19,126 bases of DNA from an uncultured Bacillus sp. (GTDB lineage Bacteria; Bacillota; Bacilli; Bacillales; Cytobacillaceae). A model generated the notes under the pieces. The model was not told the DNA's origin and searched no databases. It saw only the letters and a list, made by a program, of their open reading frames with translations. Position numbers and translations under genes: made by a program. Positions 15,953 to 19,126 of the stretch are shown here, one piece after another (the stretch's first letter is position 1; the number at the start of each line of letters is the position of its first letter). The stretch spans positions 1-19,126 of the forward strand of contig CALCRD010000438.1 of the NCBI GenBank assembly GCA_937894355.1. Reading direction: 5' to 3'.

Positions 15953-17266
15953 TTGGCCTTTTGGAGAAAGTCTTCAGAACCAAAAGAAGCTAGAAGCACA
16001 GACAAAAAGTTAGGTCTACTTCGTAGAACCTGGCAAAAGTTAAGAAACGTAGATTGGAAGAATCCGGTTAACCGCTGGAAGCTTCTCTTCGTATCATTAT
16101 TTAGCTTTATCGCATTGCTGGGAGTTATGTATGGAGCAATAGAAGCTACTTCTGTTCCATCATTTTGTAAATCATGTCACGAGATGGGACCAGAACACAT
16201 TACATTTGAAGCAAGTGCGCATAGTGAAATTTCTTGTGTTCAATGTCACGTAAAACCAGGAGCTGTTAACGAACTTGTTCACAAAGTGGAATCACTAAAA
16301 GAAGTTTATTACCACGTTGTTGGACCCCCAGATCCAATCGCTCAAACAGTTGCCGTTGAAAACGAAAACTGCGAACAGTGTCACTCCGAGAATCGTTTAG
16401 TCTCAGCTACTGGGGATGTAAAAGTAAATCACAAGAAACATATCGACAAAGAGATCCCTTGTATCACATGCCATAGCGGGGTTGCCCATGCAAAAGTCGT
16501 GGAGCGTGGACTTAACACACAAGACGTTCTAGACAAATGGAAACCAGAAGTTGCTGAAAAGCTAATGAGTAAAGAGTATATGGCTCCAAACATGGGAACA
16601 TGTATTGACTGTCACAATCAAGTAAACGAAGGTAAAAAGCCATGGGAAGATATCGCTTATAGCTTGCCAGAAAGCAACCATGGCAAGAAAGACGAGCACA
16701 AAGCAGAAGCAGCAGAAGCAAAAGATGCCAATCACAAAAAGACTCAAAACATCATTTTACAAGCAGTCGGTAAACAGATGAAAGATGTTGATTTATCGAT
16801 GGAATGTTCGACATGTCACTTAGAAGTCAACACACCTAAAAACCATGAAAACATTGATTGGAATCAAAAACACGGCGCTAGTGCCGTTGAAAACCTAGAC
16901 AAATGTATCACCTGTCATACAGATTCCAAATGGATCAAAGTATTTGAAAAACAGGATATTAATGAGTTGCTGAAAGCGAACTCTGGTAAAGAGAAATATA
17001 CGCAAAATATTGAAGTTGTAAAAACTGAGGCCCGTAAAAACCAATTCTGTAGCACTTGTCACACCGATCGCCCTACGAGTCATGGTGATAGTGATGCTTG
17101 GTTAACACAACATGCAGGTAAAGCCCAAACAACTGCTGAAAAACAAAATTGTACTGTATGTCATGATAACCAAAAAGTAGAAGAAGGCCAAAAATCGAAC
17201 GCACCAACTGATGTCTACTGTGAATTCTGTCATAGAACCGGCTTCAAGGACAAAAGCAAATTATAA
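15953..17266 (+). CDS. Membrane-anchored decaheme c-type cytochrome, NapC/NirT-like N-terminus, copy 2
   Basis: A 437-residue paralog of the preceding cytochrome. It has one anchor (about 42-63), a shared KNPVNRWKLLF membrane entry, and ten CXXCH motifs in the same order, beginning with C72 in FCKSCHEMGPEH and ending with CEFCHRTGFK. A TTG start at 15953 is preferred because AGAGGGTGA lies at correct spacing and the resulting MAFW start aligns with copy 1. A GTG at 15944 would overlap the ribosome site. By eye about two thirds of residues match copy 1; the lysine/alanine-rich linker between hemes 5 and 6 varies most. It sits 30 bases before the dodecaheme gene, so those two form an operon. 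Expected role is quinone-linked electron transfer across the cell envelope. Confidence 0.85.
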   Translation: MAFWRKSSEPKEARSTDKKLGLLRRTWQKLRNVDWKNPVNRWKLLFVSLFSFIALLGVMYGAIEATSVPSFCKSCHEMGPEHITFEASAHSEISCVQCHVKPGAVNELVHKVESLKEVYYHVVGPPDPIAQTVAVENENCEQCHSENRLVSATGDVKVNHKKHIDKEIPCITCHSGVAHAKVVERGLNTQDVLDKWKPEVAEKLMSKEYMAPNMGTCIDCHNQVNEGKKPWEDIAYSLPESNHGKKDEHKAEAAEAKDANHKKTQNIILQAVGKQMKDVDLSMECSTCHLEVNTPKNHENIDWNQKHGASAVENLDKCITCHTDSKWIKVFEKQDINELLKANSGKEKYTQNIEVVKTEARKNQFCSTCHTDRPTSHGDSDAWLTQHAGKAQTTAEKQNCTVCHDNQKVEEGQKSNAPTDVYCEFCHRTGFKDKSKL

Positions 17267-17296
17267 AGAGCGGTGGATGACAAATAGGAGGATGTA

Positions 17297-18451
17297 ATGA
17301 TGGAAGAAGAAACTAGAGAACATAAATCTCCTATCCGGAATCGCTATAAGCTTTATAAATTTTTAACAGTTGCTCTTTTCCTTGTTGTTGTGTTCTTTTC
17401 AATCGGGGCAATTACGGTAGAGACTACTTCGACATCGAAGTTTTGCTCTACCTGCCACGAAATGCAGCCGGAATACTATACATGGAAAGCTTCAAGCCAT
17501 AGCGAAGTGGATTGTGTTCAATGCCATATTAAATCCGGAGTTGACGAATACGCAAAAGCAAAAGCAAATGGTCTGGTCGAAGTATACAAGAAAACAACAG
17601 GCAAATACACTGCCCCAATCAGAATGCCAGACGAAGTTCCTGATGAATCCTGCGAAAAGTGTCATAACGTTTATAAACGTAACTTCACTACCTCAGGGGA
17701 TATCATTATTCCGCACGATAAGCACAAAGAGAAGGATGTAACTTGTGTTCAGTGTCATAGCGGTATCGCACACGGTAATATTGATGATCGAAAAATGACC
17801 TTTCAATCAGATTACGAGAGTTGGGATTCCACTATTGGCAAAACAGCCATGAGTGAAATGAAGTTTGTTAAGCCGGATATGGACACTTGTATGGAGTGTC
17901 ACAAAGCAAAAAATATTACAACTGAATGCAGTGCTTGTCATACAACTGGAATGGTTCCAGATAGTCATAAACAAGAGGATTTTAAAACCAAAACACATGG
18001 TCAACAAGCAGAAACGGACTTACAAGAATGTAATGACTGTCACAAAGATATGTCAACGACTAAGCTAGAAGGCTATGATGAGCCATCATTAGTTTCTAAG
18101 TATTTGAATGCGGATAAACAAGTTTCAACAAAGAGCCACATCAATTATGCAAAAGAAAACAGCTTTTGTGTTGATTGCCATAATATTCGTCCTGCCAGTC
18201 ATACAGCTGATTTAATCAGCAATCATGGCGCATATGCCAATCAGAATAAAGGAAAATGTTCAATCTGCCATGAAGTTGATAGAAATGTAGGCACACCTCA
18301 GGGTAAAACGGTCTGTTCTTCATGTCATAGTAAGGACCATCCAAATAATTGGCGTCAATCACATCCGGTAAAGGTTGCGGAAAATCAGAGGCCGCAGCAA
18401 AGCTGCTACACTTGTCACGTTGAAAAAAGTTGTACAAGATGTCACAAGTAA
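17297..18451 (+). CDS. Membrane-anchored dodecaheme c-type cytochrome
   Basis: A 384-residue protein with an N-terminal anchor (about 19-40) and twelve CXXCH motifs, the first at C50 (FCSTCHEMQPEY) and the last (CTRCHK) at the very C-terminus. The first four hemes share the NapC/NirT-like arrangement of its neighbours. The remainder is denser in heme, about one motif per 27 residues over hemes 5-12, as in extracellular electron-conduit cytochromes. The start is one of two adjacent ATG codons (17297 or 17300) behind AGGAGG. It is co-transcribed with the decaheme gene upstream and followed by a hairpin and a TPR gene. Substrate and partner are unknown; extracellular electron transfer, or reduction or oxidation of a nitrogen or sulfur compound, are possibilities. 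Confidence 0.85.
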   Translation: MMEEETREHKSPIRNRYKLYKFLTVALFLVVVFFSIGAITVETTSTSKFCSTCHEMQPEYYTWKASSHSEVDCVQCHIKSGVDEYAKAKANGLVEVYKKTTGKYTAPIRMPDEVPDESCEKCHNVYKRNFTTSGDIIIPHDKHKEKDVTCVQCHSGIAHGNIDDRKMTFQSDYESWDSTIGKTAMSEMKFVKPDMDTCMECHKAKNITTECSACHTTGMVPDSHKQEDFKTKTHGQQAETDLQECNDCHKDMSTTKLEGYDEPSLVSKYLNADKQVSTKSHINYAKENSFCVDCHNIRPASHTADLISNHGAYANQNKGKCSICHEVDRNVGTPQGKTVCSSCHSKDHPNNWRQSHPVKVAENQRPQQSCYTCHVEKSCTRCHK

Positions 18452-18485
18452 TACAGTGAATTGTTGATATTAAAATCATTCCTAG

Positions 18486-18517
18486 CATCCTGTCCAGATG
18501 GTCTTCTAGACAGGATG
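18486..18517 (+). other. Intercistronic hairpin between cytochrome and TPR genes
   Basis: CATCCTGTC (18486-18494) pairs perfectly with GACAGGATG (18509-18517). The following bases are TTCTAAG rather than a T run, so it is more likely a processing or mRNA-stability element than a full terminator. Confidence 0.5.
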
Positions 18518-18555
18518 TTCTAAGAAAATAACTCATGAATATGAGGAGGATACTT

Positions 18556-19126
18556 ATGCAAGCCCAAGAACTCCCGAAAATAGATGATCAAGATACTAAT
18601 AAAGAAGCAACATCTAAAAAGAACAATCATTTTACTAAACTTCAAGGTTTTGCACTTATTATCGCAACTTTAATTATTAGCTTAGTCGGCGGATATTTTA
18701 TCAGTGATAAATACCTTTGGAAAGAAGAAACAACAAGATTAAGCCAACAGCTTGAATTTTACAAAAATGAAGTAAGTAAACAACCAAACGATGCAACAAG
18801 CCGCGTAAATCTCGGCTATACCTTTCATTTATTAGAAAAAAATGAAGATGCTGTTAAACAATTGTTAATGGCGATTGATTTAGATAAAACAAATGTATCA
18901 GCCTATTTTAACTTAGGGCTTGTATACAATGATCAAGAGCGATTCGATGACGCAATTAAACAAGCAAAAAAGGCCACAGAATTAGCGCCTAGAGACTATA
19001 AAGGTCATCTGCTAGAGGGTATGGTCTATCGCCAACTAAAAATGTATGAGGAATCAATTGCATCCCTACAAGAAGCAGATAAACTAATGCCTGCTAATAC
19101 CGATATTATTTTTGAAATCGGTAAAG
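18556..19126 (+). CDS. Membrane-anchored TPR protein, 5' part only
   Basis: The first 190 codons of a gene cut by the window end. The protein has a hydrophilic N-terminus, one membrane helix (about 31-50, FALIIATLIISLVGGYF), then a short coiled stretch and tetratricopeptide repeats: the pattern LGYTFHLLEKNEDAVKQLLMAI, then AYFNLGLVYNDQERFDDAIK, then GMVYRQLKMYEESIASL. TPR proteins of this type (NrfG or CcmH-like) often help attach heme to, or assemble, multiheme cytochromes, which fits the position directly behind three such genes; that role is inferred. The ATG has an ATGAGGAGGATA ribosome site. A hairpin lies between it and the upstream cytochrome. Confidence 0.8.
   Translation, partial: MQAQELPKIDDQDTNKEATSKKNNHFTKLQGFALIIATLIISLVGGYFISDKYLWKEETTRLSQQLEFYKNEVSKQPNDATSRVNLGYTFHLLEKNEDAVKQLLMAIDLDKTNVSAYFNLGLVYNDQERFDDAIKQAKKATELAPRDYKGHLLEGMVYRQLKMYEESIASLQEADKLMPANTDIIFEIGK

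Overview
The window looks like chromosomal DNA of an AT-rich aerobic or facultative Gram-positive bacterium of the Bacillaceae (Bacillus, Neobacillus or Mesobacillus type). The evidence is a Bacillus-length SecA (837 aa) followed by prfB with a classic programmed frameshift, strong GGAGG-type ribosome binding sites, TTG starts and a split short-chain chromate transporter pair. No phage genes, transposases, tRNA, rRNA or CRISPR arrays were seen.

Layout. Bases 1-697 are non-coding, with a terminator, a hairpin and dispersed repeats. Bases 698-1797 hold two overlapping short CHR-family chromate transporter genes. Bases 1.8-8.0 kb form a duplicated sulfur-oxidation-like region. Two paralogous sulfide:quinone oxidoreductase (SQR)-like flavoproteins (2242-3663 and 6365-7786) are each followed about 20 bases later by a 44-residue small protein (3683-3817 and 7806-7940). 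The two small proteins are clearly related to each other. Between the cassettes, on the minus strand, lies a ten-helix membrane protein (4496-5713). A 16-bp palindrome ATACCY-N4-KGGTAT, resembling CsoR/CstR-family operators, lies upstream of all three large genes, and a fourth copy is orphaned at 4152. A second inverted element (AGG-N8-CCT core) also occurs three times. The shared operators suggest one regulon, plausibly responding to sulfide or sulfane sulfur.

Bases 8.0-9.2 kb hold a six-copy 21-bp repeat array and a minus-strand NERD-domain protein with a zinc-ribbon-like C-terminus. Bases 9.5-13.4 kb hold prfB and secA on the minus strand, with a G-rich hexamer repeat directly behind secA. 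From 13.9 kb to the window end a plus-strand cluster encodes three membrane-anchored multiheme c-type cytochromes (10, 10 and 12 CXXCH motifs) and the start of a membrane-anchored TPR protein. The first two cytochromes are tandem paralogs whose upstream promoter regions were copied with them.

How the parts may work together (inference): SQR-like enzymes would feed electrons from sulfide into the quinone pool. The NapC/NirT-like cytochromes would exchange electrons with that pool and carry them outside the membrane. The window does not prove that the two modules are functionally linked. The most novel items are the repeated SQR plus 44-aa protein pairing with its shared operators, and the tandem 32-heme cytochrome cluster in a Gram-positive.
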